From contig NZ_QCXQ01000003.1 in NCBI RefSeq assembly GCF_003124125.1, positions 95,097-136,892 on the forward strand: a stretch of DNA of 41,796 nucleotides, written 5' to 3'. The DNA comes from Levilactobacillus bambusae (GTDB taxonomy: Bacteria; Bacillota; Bacilli; Lactobacillales; Lactobacillaceae). Below are positions 16,600-25,470 of the stretch, one piece after another (within the stretch, counting starts at the first letter, position 1; every line of letters starts with the position of its first letter). The notes under the pieces are model-generated. The model was not told where the DNA came from and did no database searches. It saw only the letters and a list, made by a program, of their open reading frames with translations. A program made the translations under genes and the position numbers.

Positions 16600-17760
16600 T
16601 CACTCTCTATACTTTTCTCCATCGACCTTAATCAATCGGCCGATGTTTTCGGTTGTTCGTTCCAGATTGATGGCGGCATCCTGCATCGCCTTGTCTAGGC
16701 TCATGGCGCCGGGGGTCATGGAAAAGATGGCGTCCACCCCAACGTTGTACAGTTCATCAATTCCATCGCCAATCCCGCCCGTTACAATAATAACGTGGGT
16801 ATCAGGATTTCCCTTATTAGCTTCAATCGCCACGCCCAACGGGGTTTTACCGTACTGGGTTTGATAATCCACCATCCCTTCTCCGGTAAACGTATAGTCA
16901 GCTCCAACTACTTTTTCATCGAGCTTCGCCACCTTCGCTACTAGATCGACGCCACGCACAATGTGGGCGTTCGTAAACGCCATGACGCCACCCGCTAAGC
17001 CACCTGAGGACCCGGACCCCGGCATATCCTTAATATCCTTACCCGTAAACCGCTGTAAAACATCGGCATAGTGGGTTAAATTTTGATCTAGGGTTTCCAC
17101 CATTTCTGGCGTGGCTCCCTTGTTCGGCGCAAACACAGCGCTGGCCCCATATTCACCGACCATTGGGTTGGCGACGTCGGTGGCAATGACAAACTCCACG
17201 TCCGCTAGCCGGGGATCAATGTTGGACATATCAATGGAAACCAAGCCACCTAGGCCACCGCCACCCCGGGGAATCGGATTCCCTTTACTATCCAGGAAGC
17301 GAACGCCCAGAGCTTCAAACATCCCGGCCCCACCGTCATTAGTGGCGCTCCCGCCAATGGCAATGATAATCCGGTTCACGCCCTTATCTAGGGCGTCCTT
17401 CACTAACTGTCCCGTGCCGTAAGTCGTCGTAATCAACGGATTTCGGTCATCATCATTTAAATAACCTAAGCCACTGGCCTCAGCGACCTCAATAATTCCC
17501 GTAAAATAGTGACTGTCTTTAATTAATCCGTAACGGGCACTAATGGTATGCATCAAAGGATCGTTTACTTCGGCCGTAATAAATTCACCGTGACGAGCAT
17601 CGACCAACGATTGAGCGGTTCCCGCGCCGCCATCGGCCATGGGAACCTGAATAAATTCCGCGCTTGGAAAAATACGTGATAAACCGCGTTGCATTGCGGA
17701 AGCTGCTTGTTTGGCAGTCAGTGATCCCTTAAAGGAATCTGGTGCTAAAACAAATTTCAT
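16600..17760 (-). CDS. glycerate kinase (GlxK/GarK type)
   Basis: 386 residues, typical for the family. It phosphorylates glycerate with ATP, feeding it to glycolysis. The N-terminal FVLAPDSFKGSLTA and the GGSATNDGGAGM motif, with a long Gly-rich stretch, match the bacterial glycerate kinase 1 fold. I prefer the ATG at 17760 over a TTG three codons earlier; neither has a strong ribosome site, so translation may be modest. The stop codon abuts the repeat array. Confidence 0.93.
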   Translation of the reverse strand: MKFVLAPDSFKGSLTAKQAASAMQRGLSRIFPSAEFIQVPMADGGAGTAQSLVDARHGEFITAEVNDPLMHTISARYGLIKDSHYFTGIIEVAEASGLGYLNDDDRNPLITTTYGTGQLVKDALDKGVNRIIIAIGGSATNDGGAGMFEALGVRFLDSKGNPIPRGGGGLGGLVSIDMSNIDPRLADVEFVIATDVANPMVGEYGASAVFAPNKGATPEMVETLDQNLTHYADVLQRFTGKDIKDMPGSGSSGGLAGGVMAFTNAHIVRGVDLVAKVAKLDEKVVGADYTFTGEGMVDYQTQYGKTPLGVAIEANKGNPDTHVIIVTGGIGDGIDELYNVGVDAIFSMTPGAMSLDKAMQDAAINLERTTENIGRLIKVDGEKYRE

Positions 17761-17899
17761 GGTTATCAACTCATTTCATTTTTGAATTTCTTATTCCTAT
17801 TGTAAGCCTTTTACTACGGATGAACTAGACCCCTGTTTGTTAATTTATTGACAATTGGTCTATTTTGGTAAATGACAAGCACCATCTTTTAGAAGCTGG

Positions 17900-17905
17900 T
17901 ATAAT
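17900..17905 (+). promoter_or_regulatory. extended -10 promoter element
   Basis: TGGTATAAT, an extended -10, lies 60 nt before the anchored Ser-rich protein. No good -35 lies at the right distance; a TTGACA at 17848 is too far away. Confidence 0.5.
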
Positions 17906-17965
17906 ACAAGATGACGATGAAAAAGAAAATTGATTGCACCACGAACCGGAAACTGGAGGTTTTCT

Positions 17966-18478
17966 ATGAACAACCAACAACCACAACGCTCTAGGGTGCA
18001 GCGTTATAACTTCAATTCCACTCGTCAACAAACTCGCAGGAAACCACGGCGGCCTAAATGGCCCTGGATTCTGACGCTGATTGTACTGGTGGTCTCGCTA
18101 AGTCTTGCCTTGGTAATTCGTATGAACGTAACGGCCAATCGATCTTCCGTTGCCGATAGTTCATCCAGTACAGAAGTTGTTGATTCCCAAACGAGTAGCA
18201 AGCAAGAAGCACAAACATCCTCAACGTCTCAACCGGATTCTTCCCCGACGAGCACGTCCTCGTCTTCTTCGGCTTCATCCTCTACCACACCGTCTAGTTC
18301 ATCCTCATCCACTAAAACGTCGGATTCACAATTTAGTGCAACCCACACTTTTTCATCGGTTAACGACGCCACCAATTGGGCGCGCGCCACAAAGGATGAT
18401 TGGCTAGCAGCTGGTTATAATAATTACACGGTGACGACGGATGCACAAGGAAATTATCTGTTGAAATTTCAACGGTAA
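17966..18478 (+). CDS. membrane-anchored protein with Ser/Thr-rich linker
   Basis: 170 residues from the ATG that follows GGAGG by about 7 nt. A very basic cytoplasmic N-terminus (1-38) precedes one membrane span (about 39-60) beginning WPWILTL. A long low-complexity Ser/Thr linker (about 70-120) follows, then a compact C-terminal domain of about 45 residues with aromatic residues. It is probably bitopic with the C-terminus outside. Function unknown; the small domain might bind cell-wall components, but I recognise no motif. Confidence 0.8.
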   Translation: MNNQQPQRSRVQRYNFNSTRQQTRRKPRRPKWPWILTLIVLVVSLSLALVIRMNVTANRSSVADSSSSTEVVDSQTSSKQEAQTSSTSQPDSSPTSTSSSSSASSSTTPSSSSSSTKTSDSQFSATHTFSSVNDATNWARATKDDWLAAGYNNYTVTTDAQGNYLLKFQR

Positions 18479-18481
18479 TTA

Positions 18482-18530
18482 AACCAAAACAAAAGGGACT
18501 CCCCACTGGGGAGTCCCTTTTGTTTTGGTT
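18482..18530. terminator. bidirectional terminator, 23-bp perfect stem
   Basis: Arms 18482-18504 and 18508-18530 pair perfectly around a 3-nt loop. It separates the convergent anchored protein and ABC transporter genes. Confidence 0.9.
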
Positions 18531-18539
18531 CGTCATCTT

Positions 18540-19211
18540 CTACCTCACCACCGTTTGAAATTCACGGTCGGCCAGTTGAATTTCCACGTCGCACTGTTTT
18601 GCCACCTCGGGTTCATGCGTCACAATAATGACACACTTTCCCTGATCGTGGGCAATGGACTGAAACTGGTTAATCACCGCCTTGGTGTTTTGTTCGTCAA
18701 GGTTCCCGGTCGGTTCATCCGCCACCACTAACGCTGCGTCACAGCACATCGTTCGGGCGATGGCAACCCGTTGCTGCTGTCCCCCGGATAGGTGGGTTAC
18801 ATTACGGTTAAAGTCACCCTTGGGAATCCCAATCTGTTCCAGCATGCGTTTCGCATACTCTTGGTCCCCCCGGTGCTCGGCATTGGTAATAGCCATCGCC
18901 GTCATTAAATTGTTCACGGGTGACATATAGTTAAAGAGGTTGTAAGCCTGAAAAACGATCGAAACATCGCGTCGGCGATAATTCGTCAGACCAATCTTTT
19001 TTAGCGTTTCATTATCATACAAAATTTCTCCGGCCTTCGGATGATCCAGGCCCGCAAGTAGGGAGAGAAAAGTCGTTTTTCCCGTCCCGCTTTGCCCGAC
19101 AATGGCATAGGATTTGCCGGCCTCAAAGGTCAAATTAACATCCTTAAATAACGGTCGTGAACCATTCTCGTACCAGTAAGCCAAGTCCTTTGTTTCTAAC
19201 ATCGTGGTCAT
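18540..19211 (-). CDS. ABC transporter ATP-binding protein (MacB/LolD type)
   Basis: 223 residues. Walker A GQSGTGKTT (about 39-47), signature LSGGQQQR, Walker B LVVADEP with the D-loop GNLD, and the H-loop VTHE are intact. I chose the third in-frame ATG: the first touches AAGGAGG directly, while the chosen one has 6-nt spacing. The ribosome site overlaps the stop codon of the upstream permease gene, so the pair is translationally coupled. It powers the FtsX-type permease. Confidence 0.94.
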   Translation of the reverse strand: MTTMLETKDLAYWYENGSRPLFKDVNLTFEAGKSYAIVGQSGTGKTTFLSLLAGLDHPKAGEILYDNETLKKIGLTNYRRRDVSIVFQAYNLFNYMSPVNNLMTAMAITNAEHRGDQEYAKRMLEQIGIPKGDFNRNVTHLSGGQQQRVAIARTMCCDAALVVADEPTGNLDEQNTKAVINQFQSIAHDQGKCVIIVTHEPEVAKQCDVEIQLADREFQTVVR

Positions 19212-19222
19212 CAGCATCCTCC

Positions 19223-20671
19223 TTAATCGTCAATGAGTACTTTTTTGGGTTCTAACCGCATGATACCTAGGGACCCAATGGCTACGGAGACAAACATGAT
19301 GGATAAACCAAAGCCGCCTAGCTCTGCCATCTCGGTTGCGGTAACGGTGGTTGAGAGCTTAGTCTTAGCCGCCTTTTTCTGGCTGAATCCACCTGATCGT
19401 TGACCGCCCATACCGCCGCTTCGCATCCCGCCAGGTTGTCCGCCACCCTGACCCATTGGCCCGCTCGTTTCAGAGGTCTGACTAGTTTGAGCTTGGGTCA
19501 CAAGCTGCTGGCCTAGTTGATTACCGACGAACTGGCCACCAATCCCAGCAATGGCTAGGGAAACGATTAGCACCATCACTAATTCCGTGAAGAACTGAGC
19601 GGCAATTTTAAAGCGGGACTCTCCGAGGGATAACAAGACCCCGATTTCATACCGGCGTTCCCGAACCATCATGATCACGATGAGCGCGAGAATCACGGTT
19701 CCCGCCGCTGCAACGAGCCAGACAATCTTATTGGCGAATCCGCTAACGGTATTCATGGATTTTTTCACAGTTTGGTAGCTATTATCGTCCGTTGTCAAAC
19801 TGTAAGTTGAGGTGTTAATCAGTTTATCACCGGCCTTTTTCACGGCAGTCGTTTTGGCCGGGTTGCTAATCTTAAAGGTGACCGAATCAGCGGTATCCTT
19901 ATATTTGCTGCCCTTAATGGTGTTGGCAAACGTGTAGGAAGTGTACACGGCATTGGATGGATCACTGCCCATCATGCCCATTCCGCTGGAGGCGCTGGAA
20001 CTGGCCTTGTAAATTCCGACTATTTTCAATTTATAAGTCGTTTTATTGCCAGTGGTTTGTTTAACGGTCATAGTATCCCCGACCGTTAAGTTATCCTGCT
20101 TGGCCAGTTCGCTTTCAATCACAACGTTGTTTGTACCTTCATCAGAAGCCTTAATTCCACGCCCCTTCGTAATTTTACTGGATTTGCTGGTAAAACTGGA
20201 AACGTCAGAAGTTGAAGTGACACCGTTGACCGTCACGTCGCCCGTCGAACTGGAACTGCCGCCCCGCATGCCCATCATCCCGGTACTTGAACTCGTCGTG
20301 CTCACGGTATCGAATGATTTGGCGTCAACGGAGGTCGTTGCTGTCGCATTCATACTGCTAATGTTACCTGAACGCGCAATCTTTTTGGCATCACTCAGTT
20401 TGACGGGAGTCATCGTGATCTTCTTGGGTTTACTGGTGGTCGAACCAGACTGCATTTTCTTGAAGGCCGCTTCCCGGTTCGCCGACAGGGTTAAAGTGGC
20501 GCCTACGCTCTTCTTGGCTTCCGCAGTCGCTTGACTGGCCGCATGGCTGATTAATAGTCCCGCTAACACAAACATCAAGATGGTCGAGGTCACCAGGACT
20601 AAGAGGATGGAGCGCCCCCACTTAGCGGAGAGGGAGAGCCAAGCCCGTTTCACAAAATTCATTTTCAACAT
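19223..20671 (-). CDS. ABC transporter permease (MacB/FtsX type) with Met/Gly-rich loops
   Basis: 482 residues: one N-terminal span (about 20-44), a large extracellular domain (45-310) and three C-terminal spans (about 315-337, 360-382 and 453-472). The FtsX-typical RERRYEIGVLLSLG follows the second span. Unusual Met/Gly/Ser-rich stretches occur in the extracellular parts: GMMGMRGG (131-138), GMGMMG (230-235) and GPMGQGGGQPGGMRSGGMGG (404-423). The start is ATG 4 nt after AAAGG. With its ATPase it probably exports a peptide, drug or metal-related compound, or acts as a mechanotransmission complex; substrate unknown. Confidence 0.9.
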   Translation of the reverse strand: MLKMNFVKRAWLSLSAKWGRSILLVLVTSTILMFVLAGLLISHAASQATAEAKKSVGATLTLSANREAAFKKMQSGSTTSKPKKITMTPVKLSDAKKIARSGNISSMNATATTSVDAKSFDTVSTTSSSTGMMGMRGGSSSSTGDVTVNGVTSTSDVSSFTSKSSKITKGRGIKASDEGTNNVVIESELAKQDNLTVGDTMTVKQTTGNKTTYKLKIVGIYKASSSASSGMGMMGSDPSNAVYTSYTFANTIKGSKYKDTADSVTFKISNPAKTTAVKKAGDKLINTSTYSLTTDDNSYQTVKKSMNTVSGFANKIVWLVAAAGTVILALIVIMMVRERRYEIGVLLSLGESRFKIAAQFFTELVMVLIVSLAIAGIGGQFVGNQLGQQLVTQAQTSQTSETSGPMGQGGGQPGGMRSGGMGGQRSGGFSQKKAAKTKLSTTVTATEMAELGGFGLSIMFVSVAIGSLGIMRLEPKKVLIDD

Positions 20672-20823
20672 CACACCTTTGCTTTTCGATGTTTCAGTTA
20701 TACCATCCCCGCCGCCCCCTAATCTTGTGACCAAGATAAACGTTGGATAAGAAATTCTTAGGATGCTTTTTAAATCGCTAGCTTCGAGGATTAACCTAGG
20801 CAGGCCTCCGCAGATTCAGAAAA

Positions 20824-20852
20824 TTGACTCCGTGTCCATTTACAGCTATTTT
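20824..20852 (+). promoter_or_regulatory. possible promoter of the MFS gene
   Basis: TTGACT, 17 nt, then TATTTT, giving a leader of about 115 nt. The rest of the gap 20672-20972 shows no other clear structure; on the minus strand TATAAC near 20700 may belong to the ABC operon promoter. Confidence 0.4.
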
Positions 20853-20972
20853 TGCAACCATTTTCATAAGCAAAAATCCATTGTTTTCAACGATTGTGTA
20901 TTCATCACAAGCAAATTTTACCGGTTTCAGCATATTCCTTGCTAAACTTTACGTATTAAGGGGGAAGTCGTT

Positions 20973-22181
20973 ATGGATAAGGCAAAAACCAGTTCGCCGT
21001 TATTTAAAACAGCGTTACTGTCCATTTCAATTTTATTAATGATGGGGCCCGTTGTTTCCTCAACCGTCCCATCCATGTCGAAGACCTTAATTGGTCAATC
21101 ACCGTCTGCGGTGGAATCATTAGTTTCCATCCCTAACTTCGGGTTAGTTTTTGGAATTTTTATTGGGAGTTTCTTAGCCCTGCATTGGGGTGCCAAACAG
21201 ACGGTCTTAACCGGGGTGGCCGGCGTCTTTATCTTTGGGATCATGCCGGTGTTTACGGATAGCTACACCGTCCTACTAGTTTCCCGGTTACTGTTAGGGG
21301 TCAGTCTGGGGTTATATAACTCCCTGGCCATCAGTTTAATCTCAGATTTCTACACGGGGGATGAACTCTCGACGATGATGGGGTATCAGAGTGCGGTTCA
21401 ATCACTCGGAAATTCAGCCTTCTCATTCGTGGTGGGTTACCTATTGCTATTCAGTTGGCACGCCGCCTACTGGATTTACGCCATTGCCCTCCCCGTTTTC
21501 TTCCTGTTTGGAGCCGTTGTTCCAATGATCAAACGGCCAACCCAACAAACCCAAACGAAGACGGACAGCGGGCAAACCAGCCAAACCACCCAGAAGGTTA
21601 AGCAACGGGTCAACCTGCCCGTCATCTTGATTTCAATCTTGACGTTCTTCGTCTTTGGCTTTTTCATGGTTTTAACCGTTAAACTGGCAAGTCTCTTTAC
21701 GTCCGAAAATATCGGGACCGCCAGTGAAGCTGCCGGCGTCCTTGGGGGTTACACCCTGTTATCCATGTTCGTTGGTTTTGGATACGGGTGGGTGCATAAG
21801 TTCATGGGCCGCCTTGTCCTGCCAATTGGGATTGGGGTGATGGCCCTCGGCTGCTTTGGGGTTGCCATGTTCCACAGTTTCTGGGGGGTTACCCTCTCCG
21901 TCTTAGTGGTCGGTGCCGGGTACTCCATCGCTAACCCGTACATTTTTACGGAAGTTAACCTGGTTGCGCCAGCTGGTTCAAAGAACTTAGCCTCTTCCGT
22001 GATGCTCGTCTTCTTAAACGTCGGAGTTTTTGTGGGCCCAATCTGGGTCAACTGGGTTGCCGGGTTGTTTGGCAACACCACGCCGGCTGCCGACATGATT
22101 ATCTGTGCGGTTGGGTTGGTCATCCTCACCGGCCTGATTATCTTCATTCAAGCCACCCACAAACAACCAAAACAAGCTTAA
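20973..22181 (+). CDS. MFS transporter
   Basis: 402 residues with 12 predicted membrane spans and a central basic/Gln-Thr-rich cytoplasmic loop (about 185-215), the usual division between two six-span halves. The first-half loop has LALHWGAKQTV in place of the classical motif A, and the RLLLGVSLGLYNS segment is typical of CynX/NimT-like MFS members. Substrate unknown. AAGGGGGA lies about 8 nt upstream of the ATG. It is a single gene, followed by a hairpin-rich gap and divergent in function from the alsSD unit. Confidence 0.88.
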   Translation: MDKAKTSSPLFKTALLSISILLMMGPVVSSTVPSMSKTLIGQSPSAVESLVSIPNFGLVFGIFIGSFLALHWGAKQTVLTGVAGVFIFGIMPVFTDSYTVLLVSRLLLGVSLGLYNSLAISLISDFYTGDELSTMMGYQSAVQSLGNSAFSFVVGYLLLFSWHAAYWIYAIALPVFFLFGAVVPMIKRPTQQTQTKTDSGQTSQTTQKVKQRVNLPVILISILTFFVFGFFMVLTVKLASLFTSENIGTASEAAGVLGGYTLLSMFVGFGYGWVHKFMGRLVLPIGIGVMALGCFGVAMFHSFWGVTLSVLVVGAGYSIANPYIFTEVNLVAPAGSKNLASSVMLVFLNVGVFVGPIWVNWVAGLFGNTTPAADMIICAVGLVILTGLIIFIQATHKQPKQA

Positions 22182-22252
22182 CCATCATCACAATAAGAGG
22201 AGCGGTTTGGGACATTAGGTCCGCTTCGCTAAAAATACGATTCTTGCAACGT

Positions 22253-22293
22253 GGTCCGAAAGCCCTTCATCCTTAACAGGATGCTTTCGGACC
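22253..22293. other. hairpin of unassigned function
   Basis: GGTCCGAAAG pairs with CTTTCGGACC, and inside it CATCC pairs with GGATG around TTAACA. There is no T run on the plus strand. An upstream ATTAGGTCCGC (22215) resembles the right end of family-1 repeats, so this may be a decayed copy. Confidence 0.4.
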
Positions 22294-22302
22294 ATTAGTT
22301 AC

Positions 22303-22412
22303 GGGAAATAAGACAGACCACAACCAAATAGGGACAAGGACCAAATCCGATCAAAGTACAATCGAACCTGGTCCTTGTCCCTATTCGGCATGGTCTAAAC
22401 GTCTTATTTCCC
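22303..22412 (-). repeat. family-2 hairpin repeat, copy 2a
   Basis: Nested perfect stems: GGGAAATAAGAC/GTCTTATTTCCC at the ends, AGACCA/TGGTCT, and a 17-bp stem (22327-22343 with 22369-22385). Read on the minus strand, downstream of alsD by 41 nt, it shares flanks (ATGCCGAATA on the left, TTGTGGTCTGTCTT on the right) and the CGATTG/TTGATCGGATTTGG core with copy 2b. The arms outside the core differ but pair. Confidence 0.8.
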
Positions 22413-22453
22413 AGCCTTTTTATCTCTTATTCTACTCGTGCCGCTTAATTAAA

Positions 22454-23164
22454 CTACTCCGCCTTTTTAATGACGCCGTTCACGTCATCATTACTGAAGT
22501 CGTGCGCCATAAAGTCTGGGTCAGAGGTTGGTAAATGTTGTTCTAGGGTATCAAATAGCTGAATGGCGACATCGGCTTTTTCAACGTCATATTGGAGGAC
22601 GTGACCCCCCATTGACTGATCTTCCGTTAGAAAATGGGCGTGAAACCCACCGACCGCCGCACCGTTAAATAGTTCGGGTGAGTAGTAGCTTAATAGGGTT
22701 CCAGAAACGTGGTCCGCCACAAACTGACTTTGGTTTTCTGCTGCGGAAGCTAACGTCGCGTCCGGGGCCATATTGCGAGCCACCGCTCGGGTTGTCATAC
22801 AGGTAAACGTTCCCTTCACGGTGACGGCAAAGAACGTGTTCGCAAAGTGGCCCTGTTCCAAAATGAGGGCCTCAAGATCATCTGCCGAAACGTCTTCAAC
22901 CGTCATGAGCGGCTTAAAGGCAGCGTGATGCACGCTCGCAAATGGGAGTAAAAATTCGTCATCAACAACGTGAACCACCCCGTCGCTTGTCACTTGGTAG
23001 GGGGTCCCGTCCAGGATAAGGAGTTCCCCGTCCAGTCCCTCACCCGTTCCAATTCCCGTGTCTCCGTGTGTCAATAAGTCGCCCATCCGCATGGTTCCCC
23101 GAAATAGTCCGGGCACTAGCAGGGCTAAGGTCCCGTGCTGATATAAAATAGTGGTCTTTGACAT
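22454..23164 (-). CDS. alsD: acetolactate decarboxylase
   Basis: 236 residues, normal length. It turns 2-acetolactate into acetoin. The three zinc-binding histidines have the family spacing: His175 and His177 in GGFHAHFL and His188 in GGHVLQYD; the N-terminal GLFRGTMRMGDLL is also typical. It begins 13 nt after the alsS stop with its own AAAGGAAGGG site, so the two are one operon. They redirect surplus pyruvate to neutral acetoin, relieving acid stress. Confidence 0.97.
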   Translation of the reverse strand: MSKTTILYQHGTLALLVPGLFRGTMRMGDLLTHGDTGIGTGEGLDGELLILDGTPYQVTSDGVVHVVDDEFLLPFASVHHAAFKPLMTVEDVSADDLEALILEQGHFANTFFAVTVKGTFTCMTTRAVARNMAPDATLASAAENQSQFVADHVSGTLLSYYSPELFNGAAVGGFHAHFLTEDQSMGGHVLQYDVEKADVAIQLFDTLEQHLPTSDPDFMAHDFSNDDVNGVIKKAE

Positions 23165-23177
23165 GAGATCCCTTCCT

Positions 23178-24854
23178 TTAATAGAATTGATCGTCCAGCA
23201 GAGTTTGACTCAGCTGGCTGTTTTCACTGTAATCAACGGGCACATCTACAATAACCGGGCCCTCCGTCTGAAAGGCTTCGGCTAAAACGGCCGCCAAGTC
23301 ATCTTCGTTAGTGACCCGAAGTCCCGTTGCCCCGAAACTTTCGGCATATTGCACGAAGTCCACGCCGCCAAAATCTACGCCGGCTGACCGGCCGTACTTC
23401 GTTTCTTCCTGAAACTTCACCATGTCATAGTGGCCGTCGTTCCAAATAATATGCACAATATTCAGGTTCAATCGCACGGCCGTTTCTAATTCCTGCCCGG
23501 AAAATAGGAAGCCTCCGTCACCGGAAATCGAAACGATTTGGGTGTTAGGCCGCACTAGGGCCGCTGAAATGGCCCACGGTAACGCCACCCCCAGTGTCTG
23601 CATCCCATTACTAAACAAAAGGTGTCGGGGTTCATAACTACGGAAGTGGCGGGCCATCCAAATGTAATGGCTTCCGACGTCCACCGTTACCGTCATCTCA
23701 TCGGTGATGCAGTTTTGCAGCTCGGACACTAACGCTAAGGGATGAACCCGGGTGGAATCGGTAATGACGGGCGGTACATCTTCGGCATCCCGTTTCTCCC
23801 GGAGCGTCGTCAGATAATCGGTTGCCGACTGATTCAGACTAAAGCTTGAGTCAAATTGTGCGGCCAACGCCGTTAAGGTGGCTCCCATGTTCCCAGTCAT
23901 CATCATATCAGGTTGGTAGTCGACGGTTAATTCAGGATCAATACTATCCAGGTTAATGATTTGGCCGGTCCGGTCTTGGTTCCAATTTCGGGCTTCATAT
24001 TCAACGGGGTCGTAACCCACCGCAATTACAAGATCGCTCTTTTTCAGCAGGAGGTCGCCCGTCTGATTGTGGAATAACCCAACCCGGCCAAAATAATCAT
24101 CCTCAAGTTCATGTGAAATGATCCCGGCTCCCTGGAAGGTTTCAACAACGGGTAAGTGCACTTGTTGCAGTAGACGTCGGATTCCCGCCGTGGTTTCATC
24201 ATCTGAGGCTCGCATTCCGGCCAGGATCACGGGCAGTTTGGCCCGTTTAATTTGACTGGCGAGTTCCTGCAACTGATTTTCCGTTGGAATACCTTGATTG
24301 ACGGGGACGGGGGCCTTCATGACGGGCCGGTCGGTTGTTTCGCTCAGGACATCCTGAGGAAGCGAAATAAAGGTCGCTCCGGCCTTCGGTGCAATCGCAG
24401 TCTGATAGGCATTAGCAAATGTTTCAGAAAGCGCATTTGCATCCTGAACTTCCGTGCTAAACTTAGTGGTTGGGGCTAATAATTCCTGACTCTTAATGCT
24501 TTGGTGGGTTAATCGAGCTAAGTCGTCCCGTTTAACCTGGCCACCTAGTGCAATGACGGGATCGCCCTCTGACGTAGCAGTCACTAATCCTGTCGCTAAA
24601 TTAGACGCCCCAGGACCCGAGGTAACCGCAACCACCCCCGGCTGGCCGGTTAACCGGCCAATTCCAGCAGCCATAAACGCCGCGTTCTGTTCATGACGGG
24701 TAATCACGAGTTGCGGGGCATTAGGATCCGTGGAATACTGAAGATCTTCAAACAATTGATCCACCTTAGCGCCCGGAATTCCGAACACGTAGTGAATCCC
24801 GTGGTTCATCATCGTTTCAATTAAGGCTTCCGAACCTCGTTTATTTGTCGTCAT
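23178..24854 (-). CDS. alsS: catabolic acetolactate synthase
   Basis: 558 residues, a thiamine-diphosphate enzyme joining two pyruvates to 2-acetolactate. It has the cofactor-activating Glu55 in TRHEQNAAF and the ThDP-binding GDGGFLFSGQELETAVRLN. The length and the lack of an accessory regulatory subunit gene fit the catabolic AlsS type. The start is set at the ATG 9 nt after AAAAAGGGG; an earlier ATG has no ribosome site. Transcription starts from a strong promoter covered by repeated operators next to the divergent marR-family gene. Confidence 0.96.
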   Translation of the reverse strand: MTTNKRGSEALIETMMNHGIHYVFGIPGAKVDQLFEDLQYSTDPNAPQLVITRHEQNAAFMAAGIGRLTGQPGVVAVTSGPGASNLATGLVTATSEGDPVIALGGQVKRDDLARLTHQSIKSQELLAPTTKFSTEVQDANALSETFANAYQTAIAPKAGATFISLPQDVLSETTDRPVMKAPVPVNQGIPTENQLQELASQIKRAKLPVILAGMRASDDETTAGIRRLLQQVHLPVVETFQGAGIISHELEDDYFGRVGLFHNQTGDLLLKKSDLVIAVGYDPVEYEARNWNQDRTGQIINLDSIDPELTVDYQPDMMMTGNMGATLTALAAQFDSSFSLNQSATDYLTTLREKRDAEDVPPVITDSTRVHPLALVSELQNCITDEMTVTVDVGSHYIWMARHFRSYEPRHLLFSNGMQTLGVALPWAISAALVRPNTQIVSISGDGGFLFSGQELETAVRLNLNIVHIIWNDGHYDMVKFQEETKYGRSAGVDFGGVDFVQYAESFGATGLRVTNEDDLAAVLAEAFQTEGPVIVDVPVDYSENSQLSQTLLDDQFY

Positions 24855-24883
24855 CGCAGCGATCCCCTTTTTATTTATCATTA

Positions 24884-24937
24884 AGTTGAATTGTCAACAC
24901 AGATAGAATAACGACTTTTAGTTGAATTGTCAACACA
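24884..24937 (-). promoter_or_regulatory. alsS promoter with duplicated operator
   Basis: AGTTGAATTGTCAACACA occurs twice (24884-24901 and 24920-24937), 36 nt apart. Each copy contains the inverted repeat GTTGA-ATTG-TCAAC. On the minus strand the far copy holds the -35 TTGACA, followed by 17 nt and TATTCT (24905-24910); the near copy lies at or just after the transcription start. The layout fits repression of alsSD by the adjacent MarR protein, which would also control itself. Confidence 0.75.
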
Positions 24938-24979
24938 AATCAGTTAACCTTACCCAAACACTAAACGGAGGAATCAACT

Positions 24980-25408
24980 ATGAAAGATCTTGGTTACCTG
25001 GCGCAGGATATTTCGATCCTGCACCGCCAATACTATAAGGACACCGGTGAACGTTTTAAAGACCTGGGACTCAATCCCACGGCAGCCTGTATTTTACTGG
25101 CGGTTAAGGACCAGCCAAACGTCAATCAAGCCCAAATCTCAGCTCAGCTCGTGATTGACAAAGGGTTAACAACCCGGGAAATCAACAAGTTAAGGGACCT
25201 CGGCTACGTCAATAAACAACCCGGCAAGGGAAAGTCCGTGACGCTGACCCTAACCGATGCCGGATCGGCAGTGGTTCCTCAGGTGAGTCAGATTCGTGAA
25301 TCCTGGTGGAACGACCGGTTTGCCCAGACGGGAATCACCCCTGATAGCCCCCTAGTGGCTGGAATCCAACGGGTCGTCAACAGTATTACCGACCAACCCA
25401 TTCATTAG
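24980..25408 (+). CDS. MarR-family transcriptional regulator
   Basis: 142 residues with the winged-helix pattern of MarR proteins: recognition region about 52-75 (NQAQISAQLVIDKGLTTREI), then a wing rich in Gly and Lys. The ATG follows GGAGG by 8 nt. It is divergent from alsSD, and the duplicated palindromes in between are good candidate operators. The likely ligand (pyruvate, acetate, acetolactate or a stress signal) cannot be told from sequence. Confidence 0.9.
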   Translation: MKDLGYLAQDISILHRQYYKDTGERFKDLGLNPTAACILLAVKDQPNVNQAQISAQLVIDKGLTTREINKLRDLGYVNKQPGKGKSVTLTLTDAGSAVVPQVSQIRESWWNDRFAQTGITPDSPLVAGIQRVVNSITDQPIH

Positions 25409-25470
25409 CAAAGCGTCAAACAATCGTCACATTCTTGTGCTACCCTATTTTGGCAAAGGAGCAAACGCCA

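Noticed and set aside
17848-17853. TTGACA as -35 for the Ser-rich anchored protein
   Set aside because: It lies 46 nt before the TATAAT, far beyond the normal 16-18 nt spacer; the extended -10 alone is the better candidate.
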